64,000 nucleotides of DNA from NCBI RefSeq assembly GCF_014267175.1, contig NZ_JACMTR010000002.1:5481501-5545500 (forward strand), in the 5' to 3' direction. The stretch is from Pseudonocardia sp. C8. Lineage in GTDB: Bacteria; Actinomycetota; Actinomycetes; Mycobacteriales; Pseudonocardiaceae. Positions 1 to 9,593 of this stretch are shown here, piece after piece (within the stretch, counting starts at the first letter, position 1; every line of letters begins with the position of its first letter). The translations under genes were made by a program, and so were the position numbers. Under the pieces are notes generated by a model. That model saw only the letters and a program-made list of their open reading frames with translations. It did no database searches and was not told the DNA's origin.

Positions 1-63
1 CGGCTCCCCACCCGATCCTGCCCCCTCGGGGCCGGGACGGCGCCGTGACGCGCCGGGACCGTG

Positions 64-774
64 TCAGCCGTAGGTGTCGCGCGGGCCCCGGCCGCGGACG
101 TGCCGCGGCCCGTGCCGCCAGCTGGGCCCGCTCGGGCCCACCACCCGGATCCGGCGGACGACGTCCGGCCCGACCGCGGCCGCCAACCGGGTCAGCAGCT
201 GCCGCTGCAGCGTGCGCAGCTGGGTCGCCCAGGCGGTCGACTCGGCCTGCAGGGTCAGCTCGCCGTCGCGCAGCGACACCGGCGTGCAGTGGTCGGCGAC
301 GTCGGACCCGACCAGCTGCGCCCAGCGGCCCAGCACGGTCGCGTCGGTCAGCCGGGACGACCAGCCCCGGTCCATCGACACCCGCGACACGACCCGGCCG
401 AACGGCTGCGGGTCCCGGTCGTCGGGCCCGGCGCCGGACCAGCGGCGCCGCTTCCCCTTGCCGGAGACGACCCGCAACTTCGGGCGGGCCTGCTCGGCAC
501 GTTCCTCGGCCTTGCGGGCGGACGCCTCCCGGGCGGCGCGCAGCGCGTCCCGGGCGAGATCGGCACCGCGCAGCCCGGCACGCTCCCCCGACAGCAGGTC
601 GCCCTGCTCGCCCGGGACCCCGCCGCCCGTGACCGGCTCGTGACCGGAGTCGGGGGCCGCTCCGTCCCCAGGCCGGGCGCCGTCCCGACCGGCGCGGCGA
701 GCCCCTGTCCGGCGGTTCCCGGTTCCGCGGCGGCTTCCGTCCCCGGCGCCTCCGGAGTTATCCACAGTATCCAC
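64..774 (-). CDS. dciA: DciA-family (DUF721) replicative helicase loader
   Basis: A 236-aa protein. The N-terminal ~110 residues are low-complexity and rich in R, G, A and E. The C-terminal ~110 residues carry the DUF721 fold, with the conserved stretch WAQLVGSDVADHCTPVSLRD followed by STAWATQLRTLQRQLL. DUF721 proteins include DciA, which loads or assists the DnaB helicase in bacteria lacking DnaC/DnaI. Position downstream of recF, at the end of the dnaA-dnaN-gnd-recF row, is the standard actinobacterial place for this gene, and gyrB would be expected just beyond the left edge. The start is a GTG at 774, with a weak purine stretch upstream. Three DnaA-box-like 9-mers lie over this start. The helicase-loader role is inferred from the family. 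Confidence 0.85.
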   Translation of the reverse strand: MDTVDNSGGAGDGSRRGTGNRRTGARRAGRDGARPGDGAAPDSGHEPVTGGGVPGEQGDLLSGERAGLRGADLARDALRAAREASARKAEERAEQARPKLRVVSGKGKRRRWSGAGPDDRDPQPFGRVVSRVSMDRGWSSRLTDATVLGRWAQLVGSDVADHCTPVSLRDGELTLQAESTAWATQLRTLQRQLLTRLAAAVGPDVVRRIRVVGPSGPSWRHGPRHVRGRGPRDTYG

Positions 775-787
775 AGGCTTGTCCCCA
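758..787. promoter_or_regulatory. Three DnaA-box-like 9-mers over the dciA start
   Basis: TTATCCACA (758-766), GTATCCACA (767-775) and TTGTCCCCA (779-787) follow each other almost without a gap. The first is a perfect match to the general bacterial DnaA box. They cover the GTG start and first codons of dciA, so DnaA bound here could block transcription or initiation of that gene. Binding is not shown. Confidence 0.5.
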
Positions 788-837
788 GATTCCCGTGATG
801 CGGTCGAGATCTGCTCGGTGCTGCGTGGCCGGCCCGG

Positions 838-2037
838 TCACGACGGTTCCCCACCGGGTGCCGTTCCCTCCCGGACGACCTTCCCGTCGCCGACCGCGAA
901 CCGGACACCGTCCAGCTCGGGCGGCACGTCCTCACCGACGGCGGCGGTCACCAGCACCTGCTCGGCGCCGGCGACCAGCCCGGCCAGCGCCCGCCGGCGG
1001 GCGGAGTCCAGCTCGGCGAACACGTCGTCGAGCACGAGGACCGGCTCGACGTCGTCGGCGTGCAGCAGCCGGTACGACGCCAGCCGCAGGGCCAGCGCGA
1101 ACGCCCAGGACTCGCCGTGGCTGGCGTAGCCCTTCGCCGGGCCCTCCCCGAGCGCGAGCTCCAGCTCGTCGCGGTGCGGGCCGACCAGGCACACCCCGCG
1201 TTCGATCTCCTGCGGACGGACCTCGGCCAGGCGCTGCAGCAGCAACGCCTCCAGCTCCTCGGCCGTGGACGGCAGCTCGGCGACCCCCGCCGTCCCCAGG
1301 CTGGAGCGGTAGTCCAGGCCGATCGGGTCCGACGACGGGGCGATCTGCCCGAACGCCTCCCGGGCGTACGGCGCGAGCGCGACGACGAGCTCGCGCCGAC
1401 CCGCCAGCAGCGCGGCCCCGGTGCGGGCCAGGTGCCCGTCCCAGACCTCGAGCGTCGTGAGGTCGTCCGGGAGGTCGGGATCCGACGGTGGAGCCGGCCG
1501 GGACCGGCCACGCGGCCCCCGCAGCGCCGGCTTCGCCGTCTTGAGCAGCGCCGACCGCTGGCGCAGCACCTTGTCGTAGTCCGCGCGGATCCCGGCGTAG
1601 CGCGGGAAGCGGGCGACGAGGAGCTCGTCGAGGAACCGGCGCCGCTCAGAGGGATCACCGCGCACCAGCGCCAGGTCCTCCGGCGCGAACAGCACACTGC
1701 GCAGGATCCCCAGCACGTCCCGCGGGCGGGACACCGGCGACCGGTTCACCCGGGCCCGGTTCTGCCTCCCCGAGTTGATCTCCAGCTCGACGCCGAGCTT
1801 CCGGCCGTGGTGGTGCACCTCGCCGCGGAGCAGGGCCTGCTCGGCCCCGCGCCGGATCAGCGGTGCGTCCGACGACACCCGGTGCGAGCCCAGGCTGGCG
1901 AGGTAGCCGATCCCCTCCACCAGGTTCGTCTTGCCAGCGCCGTTCGACCCGATCAGCACCGTGACACCGGGATCGAGATCGAGCTCGGCCTCCGGCCAGG
2001 ACCGGAAGTCGGTGACCGAGAACCGCCTGAGGTACAC
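838..2037 (-). CDS. recF: DNA replication and repair protein RecF
   Basis: A 399-aa SMC-like ATPase that helps RecO and RecR load RecA at gaps. The N-terminus [14 protein letters not shown] is typical. Walker A is GSNGAGKTN near residue 30. The family motif [17 protein letters not shown] lies at about residues 125-141, and Walker B with the signature [12 protein letters not shown] lies near residue 335. Length is normal. The start is GTG at 2037. It lies 7 bp downstream of gnd and upstream of dciA, so it is probably co-transcribed with dnaN and gnd. Confidence 0.97.
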   Translation of the reverse strand: MYLRRFSVTDFRSWPEAELDLDPGVTVLIGSNGAGKTNLVEGIGYLASLGSHRVSSDAPLIRRGAEQALLRGEVHHHGRKLGVELEINSGRQNRARVNRSPVSRPRDVLGILRSVLFAPEDLALVRGDPSERRRFLDELLVARFPRYAGIRADYDKVLRQRSALLKTAKPALRGPRGRSRPAPPSDPDLPDDLTTLEVWDGHLARTGAALLAGRRELVVALAPYAREAFGQIAPSSDPIGLDYRSSLGTAGVAELPSTAEELEALLLQRLAEVRPQEIERGVCLVGPHRDELELALGEGPAKGYASHGESWAFALALRLASYRLLHADDVEPVLVLDDVFAELDSARRRALAGLVAGAEQVLVTAAVGEDVPPELDGVRFAVGDGKVVREGTAPGGEPS

Positions 2038-2044
2038 CGCCCGG

Positions 2045-2980
<936 letters not shown>

Positions 2981-3144
2981 TGCGGTGCCCCCTTCGAGTC
3001 GCGTGTCGCCGGCCCGCACGCGCGCGGACCGCGGCGACGTTCGTCGATCACGCCGGGGGCGAGTCTTCCCCTCCGGCACCGGGTGCGCCCGGCGGGGTCC
3101 GCTCCGGGCCGTGGCCCGGCCCGCGACCCGCCGGACGGGCGCGG

Positions 3145-4299
3145 TCAGCCGGGCAGGCGCACGGGCATCAGCAGGTGCAGGTAGCCGGCCTTCTCCGGGG
3201 TGGGTGCCTCGGCCGCGTCGTCGGTGGCGGGCTTCGGCACCGGCCGGACCAGCGCGGGCCGGTTCGGCGTGGTGAACGTCAGCTGCGCGCGGTCGGTGTG
3301 CAGCGCGCCGAGCGCGTCGAGCAGGTAGCCCGGGTTGAACGCGATGGTCAGCGGGTTGCCGTCCAGCGCGCAGGGCAGCTCCTCCTCCGCGGACCCGACG
3401 TCGTCGCCACCGGCGGCCAGGCGCAGCCCGTCCTCGCCGAACTCCATCCGGATCTGGGCGACCCGGTCGGCCACGAGCGACACGCGCTTGATCGCCTCGA
3501 CGAGCATCGCGACGTCGAGCTCGACCGCCGTCGTGTGCTCGGCCGGGATGAGCTGCCGGAACCGCGGGAACTCCGCGTCGAGCAGCCGGCTCGTCGAGCG
3601 GCGGCCGCCGCCGGTCAGGCCGAGCATGCCGTCACCGGCCGACAGCGCGATCTCCACCGTGCCGGAGCCGGCGAGGGTCTTGGCGACCTCGGCGAGGGTC
3701 TTCGCCGGGATGAGCACCGCGGTCGAGATCGAGGCGTCCTCCGGGGACCACTCGAGCTCGCGGACGGCCAGCCGGAACCGGTCGGTCGCGGCGAGGGTCA
3801 GCTGGGAGCCCTCGATCTCGAGCCGGATACCGGTCAGCATCGGCAGCGTGTCGTCCCGGCCGGACGCCACGGCCACCTGGGCGACGGCGGCGGCCAGCGC
3901 GTCGGCCGCGACGGTGCCCGCCTTCTGCGGCATCTCCGGCAGCTGCGGGTAGTCCTCGACCGGCATCGTCGGGAGGCTGAACCGGCTGTTGCCGCAGTTG
4001 ATCGTGGCCCGGGCACCGTCGACGACCAGGTCGACCGGCTTGGACGGGAGGGCCCGGGTGATGTCGGCGAGCAGCCGGCCCGACACGAGGGTCCGGCCCG
4101 GCTCGCCGACGGTCGCGTCGAGCTCGACCCGCGCCGAGGTCTCGTAGTCGAAACCGGAGACGGTCAGCTTCTCGCCGGCATCGGCGTCGGACTGGATGAG
4201 CACCCCGCCGAGCACGGGCACGGGTGGGCGCGCCGGAAGGCTGCGCGCCACCCAGGCGGCCGCGTCCGCGAGGACGTCGCGTTCGACCCGGAACTTCAT
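3145..4299 (-). CDS. dnaN: DNA polymerase III beta sliding clamp
   Basis: A 384-aa clamp that tethers polymerase III to DNA and binds many partners. All three clamp domains are present, from MKFRVERDVLADAAAWVARS through the middle domain (SRFSLPTMPVEDYPQLPEMP) to the usual clamp terminus ending LLMPVRLPG. The ATG at 4299 has a GGAAGG ribosome site about 8 nt upstream and gives the conserved MKFRV start. It is the first gene on the left side of oriC and is transcribed away from dnaA in the same direction, the classic dnaA-oriC-dnaN arrangement. Confidence 0.98.
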   Translation of the reverse strand: MKFRVERDVLADAAAWVARSLPARPPVPVLGGVLIQSDADAGEKLTVSGFDYETSARVELDATVGEPGRTLVSGRLLADITRALPSKPVDLVVDGARATINCGNSRFSLPTMPVEDYPQLPEMPQKAGTVAADALAAAVAQVAVASGRDDTLPMLTGIRLEIEGSQLTLAATDRFRLAVRELEWSPEDASISTAVLIPAKTLAEVAKTLAGSGTVEIALSAGDGMLGLTGGGRRSTSRLLDAEFPRFRQLIPAEHTTAVELDVAMLVEAIKRVSLVADRVAQIRMEFGEDGLRLAAGGDDVGSAEEELPCALDGNPLTIAFNPGYLLDALGALHTDRAQLTFTTPNRPALVRPVPKPATDDAAEAPTPEKAGYLHLLMPVRLPG

Positions 4300-5382
4300 C
4301 AAGGACCTTCCCCGGTAGCGCCCGGCCCCGGCCGGGGCCGTGGCGGGACGGCGATGCGGTGTTGCGTGTGGTGTGCGGCGGCCCCCGGATCCCTCCCCGG
4401 TGACGGCCGGGCCGGACGCCCGGAGCGGGCGGCGGCGGATCGGCCGGAACGAGATCGGAATCCCGGGTTCGCCGGGACCGCTCACGGTAGAGCCTCGCCC
4501 CGACAGTTTCCACGCCCACCCCGGGCGGTGATCGGCTCCCGTCCGGCGACGCCGCGTGCCCGGATCGTGGGCCCCCTCGTGTCCCCTCCACACACCTTGT
4601 CTTGGGGAAGAAGTAAGAGAAAGAGAAGACCAGTCGTAGAGACAGGTGCTGTGCACAGTGTGGATGGACGCCATCGGTGCTGGTCAGCAGGCCGCGTCGA
4701 CTGGGGACGTGACCGTGGGGGCGTCGGTTGACAGCTCGGGCCGGCGGTGGACGGGTGGCGTCGACGGCCGTCCGTCCCCGATTCATCCCGGGTTCACCAC
4801 AGAGTTGTCCACGGATCGCGGGCCGTCCGTCCACGGGCCCGGCGCCGTCCATCCACAGAGTTGTCCCCAGATGTGGGTGGAAACGTGGTGGATCGGAGAC
4901 CCAGGGTGAGCGGGATCGCGCCGCGGACTGCGTCGGCGCGTCCCACGAACAACCCACATGCGTCTCACGCGTCTCGTGGTCGTCGACGGAGGGTGACGGC
5001 AATCCGGCCGCGGATGATCGATCGTCCGGGTCGCGCTGCGCCGAACGCCCGTTACCGGACGACGAGCGGGACGTCCGGGAGCGACACGCGGAGCGCGCCA
5101 CGCCGAACCCGATCGGGATCCGCCGTCCCGCCGGTGAGGCGGAGCAGCCCGGCCGGAGAGCGGGGTCGCGGGGGTCCCGACCATCCCCGGTCGGCCTCGA
5201 TCGCGCCGCAGAAGGGATCTGAGCGGCGTTGTCCGTGTGGGTGCGGCGGAATCGGTACCGGTGCGGGACGTGACGGGGGCTGCCCGGGCCGGGTGCGCCC
5301 CGGACCGGGGCGGCGGGCTGTGGAGAACCGGTCGCGGGCGTGGACAACTCCGTGACCGGCACGTCCGTGCCCCGCCCGGGGC
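4300..5382. other. oriC: Chromosomal replication origin (oriC) between dnaA and dnaN
   Basis: No gene is seen in this stretch. DnaA-box-like 9-mers are clustered here: TGTGGATGG (4659-4667), TTGTCCACG (4805-4813), CCGTCCACG (4827-4835), CCATCCACA (4849-4857), TTGTCCCCA (4861-4869), TGTGGAGAA (5319-5327) and CGTGGACAA (5339-5347). Two TGTGGATCA copies lie at 6382-6390 and 6403-6411 near the dnaA stop. The region just left of the main cluster is the lowest in GC (see the separate entry). Position between dnaA and dnaN is the known actinobacterial oriC location. The right limit is set by the start of the 62-bp repeat array. Confidence 0.9.
4589..4645. other. Candidate DNA-unwinding element of oriC
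   Basis: This short stretch is clearly poorer in GC than its surroundings and has a strongly purine-biased strand (GAAGAAGTAAGAGAAAGAG at 4607-4625). It borders the DnaA box at 4659. An AT-richer, strand-asymmetric tract next to a DnaA-box cluster is the usual form of an unwinding element. This is inferred from composition and position only. Confidence 0.5.
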
Positions 5383-6364
5383 GTGCTGATCGATCCGGGC
5401 GAGCCGGTGAACGACAGCTTCCGGTCGCACGCTGCTGCGTCAGGCCGCCGAGCGCGGCATGTCGTCACCCGGAGAGGGCGGGACGGTGCTGGTCGAGTCC
5501 GGCGCGGTGTTCGAGTTGCCCGTGGTCGCCCTTGATCTGGGCGACGACGTGCGGAGCGCCCCGGGTGCGGTGTTCGAGCTGCACCTTCTCGCCCCGCCAA
5601 CGGCATGAACGTGCTGATCGACTCGAGCGCATCCGCCGAGACGCACGTTGTCGCCGTGCCGGGGGCCGGAGTGTGCTGATCGAGTTGGGGGCGTGCGGCG
5701 AGGTGCACGTTGTCGCCCCGCCCGAGGCAGGAACGTGCTGATCGACCCGCGACCGACGCTCGACGTGTGCGTTGTCGCCCCGGCCGGGGCGACAACGCGC
5801 TGATCGATCCGGGCGTGGCGGGTGAGGTGCCCGTTGTCGTCCTGGAGTGGGCGGCAGGGTGTTGATCGATCTGGGTGCGGGGCTCGAGTTGCGCGTTGTC
5901 GCCCTCCTCGGGGCGACAGCGTGTTGGTCGATCTCGGCGCGGCGTTCGAGTTGCGCGTTCGCGCCCTGCCCGGGACAGGAGCGCGCTGATCGATCCCGGC
6001 GCGGGGCTCGGCACGCACCTTCTCGCCCTTCCAGCGACGGAAGAGTGCAGATCGATCCTGCCGCAGGGATCGATAAGCACGTTGTCGCCGTGCCTGGGGC
6101 GGGAGGGTGCTGCTCGACACTTGGTGCGGGCTCGATGCGCGCGTTGTCGCCCTGCCTGGGGCGGGAGCGTGCTGCTCGACGCCGGCGCGGGGCTCGGCAC
6201 GCACGTTCTCGCCCTTCCAGCGGCGGAAGGGTGCTGCTCGACACTTGGTGCGGGCTCGATGCGCGCGTTGTCGCCGTGCCGGGGCGGAAGGGTGCTGCTC
6301 GATGCCGGCGCGACGCCGATACGCACGTTGTCGCCCGGCCCTCGGCGCGATCGTGCCGATCGCG
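5383..6364. repeat. 62-bp tandem repeat array 1 (between oriC and dnaA)
   Basis: About 14 diverged copies of a 62-bp unit. Unit starts (GTGCTGATCGA-like) lie at 5486, 5549, 5611, 5673, 5735, 5797, 5859, 5921, 5983, 6045, 6107, 6169, 6231 and 6292, with a partial unit at 6353 and an irregular copy at 5383. Steps are 62 bp in nearly every case (61-63). Three parts of the unit are conserved: positions 1-11 (GTGCTGATCGA), about 29-46 (GAGGCGCACGTTGTCGCC-like) and 50-62 (GGGGCGGGA-like). The bases between vary. Pairs of units two steps apart (6107 and 6231; 6169 and 6292) are nearly identical, which shows recent block duplication. No gene is supported. The same unit recurs at 32731-33571. Confidence 0.93.
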
Positions 6365-6381
6365 GGGCGCAGGCGCCGGGC

Positions 6382-6411
6382 TGTGGATCACCCGGCGCAC
6401 GGTGTGGATCA
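6382..6411. promoter_or_regulatory. Two TGTGGATCA DnaA-box-like sites at the dnaA 3' end
   Basis: Identical 9-mers TGTGGATCA (reverse TGATCCACA) occur at 6382-6390 and 6403-6411, 21 bp apart, or two helical turns. The second overlaps the dnaA stop codon. They lie at the dnaA-proximal end of the origin region, just beyond the 62-bp array. Confidence 0.45.
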
Positions 6412-8109
6412 GTGCCGGGCGCGCAGCTTGATCCGCGCGGTCAGCTCCTGCACCTGCTCGAAGGTCTTCCGCCGGAGCGAGATCTCGTTGCGGATCTTCT
6501 TGTCGGCGTGCATGACGGTCGTGTGGTCCCGCCCGCCGAAGGTCTGCCCGATCCGCGGCAGCGACAGGTCGGTGAGCTCGCGGCACAGGTACATCGCGAT
6601 CTGCCGGGCCTGGGCGAGCGCCTTGGTCTTCCCGGGCCCGGAGAGGTCGTCGAGCGTCACGCCGAAGAACTCGGCGGTGACCGCCATGATCGTCGGAGCG
6701 GTGATCTCGGAGGCCGCCGAGTCCGGGATCAGGTCGCGCAGCACGATCTCGGCGAGCTGGGTGTCGACGGCCTGCCGGTTCAGCGACGCGAACGCGGTGA
6801 CCCGGATCAGCGCGCCCTCGAGCTCGCGGATGTTGCGCTCGATCCGCTCCGCGATGAACTCCAGCACCTCGCCGGGGACGGCGAGCCGGTCCTGCGCGGC
6901 CTTCTTCCGCAGGATGGCGATCCGGGTCTCCAGCTCGGGCGGCTGGATGTCGGTGATCAGGCCCCACTCGAACCGGGTGCGCATCCGGTCCTCGAGGGTC
7001 TCCAGGCGCTTCGGCGGCCGGTCCGAGGAGACGACGATCTGCTTGTTCGCGTTGTGGAGGGTGTTGAAGGTGTGGAAGAACTCCTCCTGGGTCCCCTCCT
7101 TGCCCTCCAGGAACTGGATGTCGTCGACGAGCAGGACGTCGACGTCCCGGTAGCGCCGCTGGAACGCGACCTTGCGGTCGTCGCGCAGGGAGTTGATGAA
7201 GTCGTTCGTGAACTCCTCGGTGCTGACGTAGCGCACCCGCATCCCGGGGAACAGCCGCTGGGCGTAGTGCCCGACGGCGTGCAGCAGGTGGGTCTTCCCC
7301 AGCCCGGACTCGCCCCAGATGAACAGCGGGTTGTACGCCCGCGCCGGCGCCTCGGAGACCGCGACCGCGGCCGCGTGGCTGAACCGGTTCGACGCGCCGA
7401 TGACGAAGGTGTCGAACGTGTAGCGCTCGTTGAGCCGGGTCTGCGACCGCGGCGCGACCGGGTCACCGGCCTGCGGGGCGGTGTAGGCGGGCCACGAGGT
7501 GCCGCCGCCGTTGTCCCGGGACGCGGGTTCCGGCGTCGCGGACGGGGTGGGCGCCCACCCCCCGGTCGACGCCGGCGCCGGCTCGGCCGGGTAGCTGCGC
7601 TCCGGGCCGGGATCCGGGGCTACGTCGGGGGTCTCGTCGTCGGGGGCGGTGTCCGCCTCGACGTCCGCGGGGCTCGCGGCCGGGTCCACGCCGCCGTCGA
7701 GCGCGGTGGACCCGCCGACCTCGACGGTGCGGCCGCTGCCGGTGTCCCGGGCGCTGTCCCCGGCGGTCGCGACCCGCGGCAGGCCGAACCCGGGCGGGTC
7801 GGGCACCTCGGTGCCGCCCGAGGCGGCGGAGGCGTCGACGACCACGGCCAGGTTGACGGCGACGCCGAGGTGCCGGCCCAGCGCGTCGCTGATCGGCCGC
7901 CGCAGGATGCGCTCGATGGCGTCCTTGGCGAACTCGCTCGGTGCGGCGAGCAGCGCGGTGCCGTCCAGGAGGCCGAGCGGCCGGGTGAGACGGAGGAACG
8001 CCCGCTGCTGCGGGGACAGCGACGGTGTCCCGGATTCCGCCGACGATCCCGACAGGTCGGCGATGACCCGGTTCCAGACCGCGCCGAGATCGCCCGGCTG
8101 GTCGGTCAT
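6409..8109 (-). CDS. dnaA: Chromosomal replication initiator protein DnaA
   Basis: A 566-aa initiator that binds DnaA boxes and melts oriC. Domain I ([19 protein letters not shown]) is followed by a long acidic, proline-rich linker of about 160 residues. The AAA+ domain has Walker [12 protein letters not shown] (about residue 268) and Walker [15 protein letters not shown] (about 330). The C-terminal DNA-binding domain carries the signature [15 protein letters not shown]. The ATG at 8109 has a GAGGGGGAA ribosome site and fits the family start. It is transcribed toward oriC. A consensus DnaA box lies in its promoter, the usual autoregulation arrangement. Confidence 0.98.
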   Translation of the reverse strand: MTDQPGDLGAVWNRVIADLSGSSAESGTPSLSPQQRAFLRLTRPLGLLDGTALLAAPSEFAKDAIERILRRPISDALGRHLGVAVNLAVVVDASAASGGTEVPDPPGFGLPRVATAGDSARDTGSGRTVEVGGSTALDGGVDPAASPADVEADTAPDDETPDVAPDPGPERSYPAEPAPASTGGWAPTPSATPEPASRDNGGGTSWPAYTAPQAGDPVAPRSQTRLNERYTFDTFVIGASNRFSHAAAVAVSEAPARAYNPLFIWGESGLGKTHLLHAVGHYAQRLFPGMRVRYVSTEEFTNDFINSLRDDRKVAFQRRYRDVDVLLVDDIQFLEGKEGTQEEFFHTFNTLHNANKQIVVSSDRPPKRLETLEDRMRTRFEWGLITDIQPPELETRIAILRKKAAQDRLAVPGEVLEFIAERIERNIRELEGALIRVTAFASLNRQAVDTQLAEIVLRDLIPDSAASEITAPTIMAVTAEFFGVTLDDLSGPGKTKALAQARQIAMYLCRELTDLSLPRIGQTFGGRDHTTVMHADKKIRNEISLRRKTFEQVQELTARIKLRARH

Positions 8110-8221
8110 CCGCCGTTCCCCCTCCCGCTCGACCGCGGTCCGCGGCAGTTCTCCCGCGGAGCACGCCGCGCTCTCCGTCCGGACGCGTCCGCTACTACCG
8201 GGGGTCGAAGCATCCCCAGAG

Positions 8222-8230
8222 TTGTCCACA
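8222..8230 (-). promoter_or_regulatory. DnaA box in the dnaA promoter
   Basis: TTGTCCACA on the plus strand, TGTGGACAA reading toward dnaA. It sits 11-19 bp downstream of the possible -10 TACCTT (8246-8241), so bound DnaA would be placed to repress its own promoter. The sequence is an exact match to the consensus used in high-GC Actinobacteria. Confidence 0.7.
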
Positions 8231-8433
8231 CTTGTGCGTAAAGGTACGCAGCCGCGTCCGCCCGGCGCGCGGTGGGGCGGCCGGGCGGGATCGTGTGTGG
8301 CGTCGGTCGTGGTGCGGACGGTCACCCGCCCGCCGGTGACGGGCGGCCCGGCGACGCTAGCAGCACCGGCCGGGCCGGCCGGGCGCCGGGGAGGTGCCGC
8401 ACGGAGGGGCGGATCGACGAGGGCGGGGGCGGT

Positions 8434-8463
8434 TTGACCCTCTCGAAACGCGCTGCGTACCCT
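8434..8463 (+). promoter_or_regulatory. SigA-type promoter of rpmH
   Basis: A -35 TTGACC (8434-8439) and a -10 TACCCT (8458-8463) are separated by 18 bp. This is the best housekeeping-type promoter match in the window and is placed to drive rpmH-rnpA-yidD-yidC and possibly the genes beyond. Confidence 0.65.
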
Positions 8464-8630
8464 TGACGACCGGACACTGGTCGGAAGGGCGTGTCGCGCC
8501 CGGCCGCCACGGCCTCGTGCTCGCACGCGGGGCCGGTGCGACGACCGGTGACCCACGAACCCCGTGCCAGTGACCGCAGAGATCTCGGCGTCGCAGGGTG
8601 CCTGCGAGCCGCCGACCAGGAGAGCCGACC

Positions 8631-8768
8631 GTGAGCAAGCGTACTTTCCAGCCGAACAACCGCCGCCGGGCCAAGACGCACGGCTTCCGGCTGCGCATGC
8701 GCACCCGTGCCGGCCGCGCGATTCTCGCCGCGCGCCGCCGCAAGGGGCGCACCAACCTCTCGGCCTGA
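8631..8768 (+). CDS. rpmH: Large ribosomal subunit protein bL34
   Basis: A 45-aa, highly basic protein of the 50S subunit. It reads [20 protein letters not shown] at the start and ends GRTNLSA, the standard L34 sequence. The start is GTG at 8631, preceded by AGGAGAGCC at a normal distance. It is divergent from dnaA and leads the rnpA-yidD-yidC-jag-rsmG row, the conserved bacterial arrangement at origins. Confidence 0.98.
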   Translation: MSKRTFQPNNRRRAKTHGFRLRMRTRAGRAILAARRRKGRTNLSA

Positions 8769-8796
8769 CCGGCCGGCGCCCCCACCGGCCCGCGCC

Positions 8797-9183
8797 GTGC
8801 TGCCGGCACGCGCCCGGCTCACCCGCCGGCCCGAGTTCGCCTCGACGATCCGGCGTGGCCGGCGCGCCGGCCGGCCGAGGCTGGTGGTGCATCTCGACCT
8901 GACCCGCCCCGGCGGCGTGCCCGAGCACGCCTCGCCGCGGGCGGGTTTCGTCGTGAGCAAGGCCGTGGGCAACGCGGTCGTCCGGCACCGGGTGACCCGC
9001 CGCCTGCGGCACCTGGTGGCCGACCGGCTGGACACGCTCCCGGCCGGGGCGGAGCTCGTCGTCCGGGCGCTGCCGGCGGCGGCGGACGCCACCTCGGTCG
9101 AGCTCGGCGCGGATCTCGACTCGGCACTGCGGGCGGCCCGCCGGCCGCGCCGGCCGAAGCCGGCCACGGACGGCGCGCGATGA
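8797..9183 (+). CDS. rnpA: Ribonuclease P protein component
   Basis: A 128-aa basic protein that binds RNase P RNA and helps mature tRNA 5' ends. The start [20 protein letters not shown] and the RNR-type motif [15 protein letters not shown] near residue 70 are diagnostic. The GTG at 8797 gives the normal family length; a longer frame upstream would overlap rpmH and adds Pro- and Arg-rich sequence. Its last 4 bases overlap the yidD start (ATGA), which suggests translational coupling. Confidence 0.94.
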   Translation: MLPARARLTRRPEFASTIRRGRRAGRPRLVVHLDLTRPGGVPEHASPRAGFVVSKAVGNAVVRHRVTRRLRHLVADRLDTLPAGAELVVRALPAAADATSVELGADLDSALRAARRPRRPKPATDGAR

Positions 9184-9548
9184 GCGCGCCCGACGCGGAC
9201 GTCGTGGAGGAGGACCCGGTGGACGACCCGACGCCACCCCGGACGCTCGGTGCCCGGGCCGCGGTCGCGGCCGTCCGCTGGTACCAGGTCTGGATCTCTC
9301 CCAACCTGCTGCCCAGCTGCCGCTTCCATCCGAGCTGCAGCGCGTACGCCGTCGAGGCGTTCACCGTCCACGGGCTGGTCCGCGGCGCGGGTCTGACCGT
9401 GTGGCGACTCCTGCGCTGCGCACCGTGGCACCCTGGCGGGTGGGACCCGGTGCCACCACGGGGCGGCCGGAGACGCCGCGGGTCCGCGCCCGCCGGCGTG
9501 GACCCGGACGCGGCACCCACCGACCCGCCCCGAACCGAAGGCCTCTAG
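9180..9548 (+). CDS. yidD: Membrane protein insertion efficiency factor YidD
   Basis: A 122-aa peripheral membrane protein. The conserved YidD core spans about residues 28-95 with [15 protein letters not shown] and [17 protein letters not shown]. It is thought to assist membrane protein insertion with YidC, whose gene follows 45 bp downstream. The ATG at 9180 overlaps the rnpA stop. The N-terminal ~25 residues and the C-terminal tail are acidic or proline-rich extensions. Confidence 0.95.
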   Translation: MSAPDADVVEEDPVDDPTPPRTLGARAAVAAVRWYQVWISPNLLPSCRFHPSCSAYAVEAFTVHGLVRGAGLTVWRLLRCAPWHPGGWDPVPPRGGRRRRGSAPAGVDPDAAPTDPPRTEGL

Positions 9549-9593
9549 AACGGCGCGCGGACCGACCTGACGACCCCGAGGAGCAACACACCC

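Larger units (their letters stand above)
8110..8630. promoter_or_regulatory. Divergent dnaA / rpmH regulatory region
   Basis: This 521-bp stretch holds no gene I can support. It contains a perfect actinobacterial DnaA box TTGTCCACA at 8222-8230. Just upstream for dnaA lies a minus-strand TACCTT at 8246-8241, a possible -10. The rpmH promoter lies at 8434-8463. The rpmH transcript would have a leader of about 160 nt, GC-rich and probably structured. Confidence 0.7.

Noticed and set aside
5052..6326. Long open frames through array 1 on both strands that would encode repetitive Arg/Asp/Gln proteins
   Set aside because: The 62-bp period is not a multiple of three, so the frame rotates; openness comes from GC content. 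No ribosome site and no known family.
5486..6360. TTGTCGCC inside each repeat unit as a DnaA box
   Set aside because: Only about 6 of 9 positions match TTGTCCACA, and the mismatches fall in the most conserved part; array 2 units fit even less.
5383..6364. CRISPR array, because the unit length of ~62 bp equals repeat plus spacer of some types
   Set aside because: Conserved blocks cover most of the unit, the repeats are degenerate, the variable parts are shared between units, and no cas gene is near.
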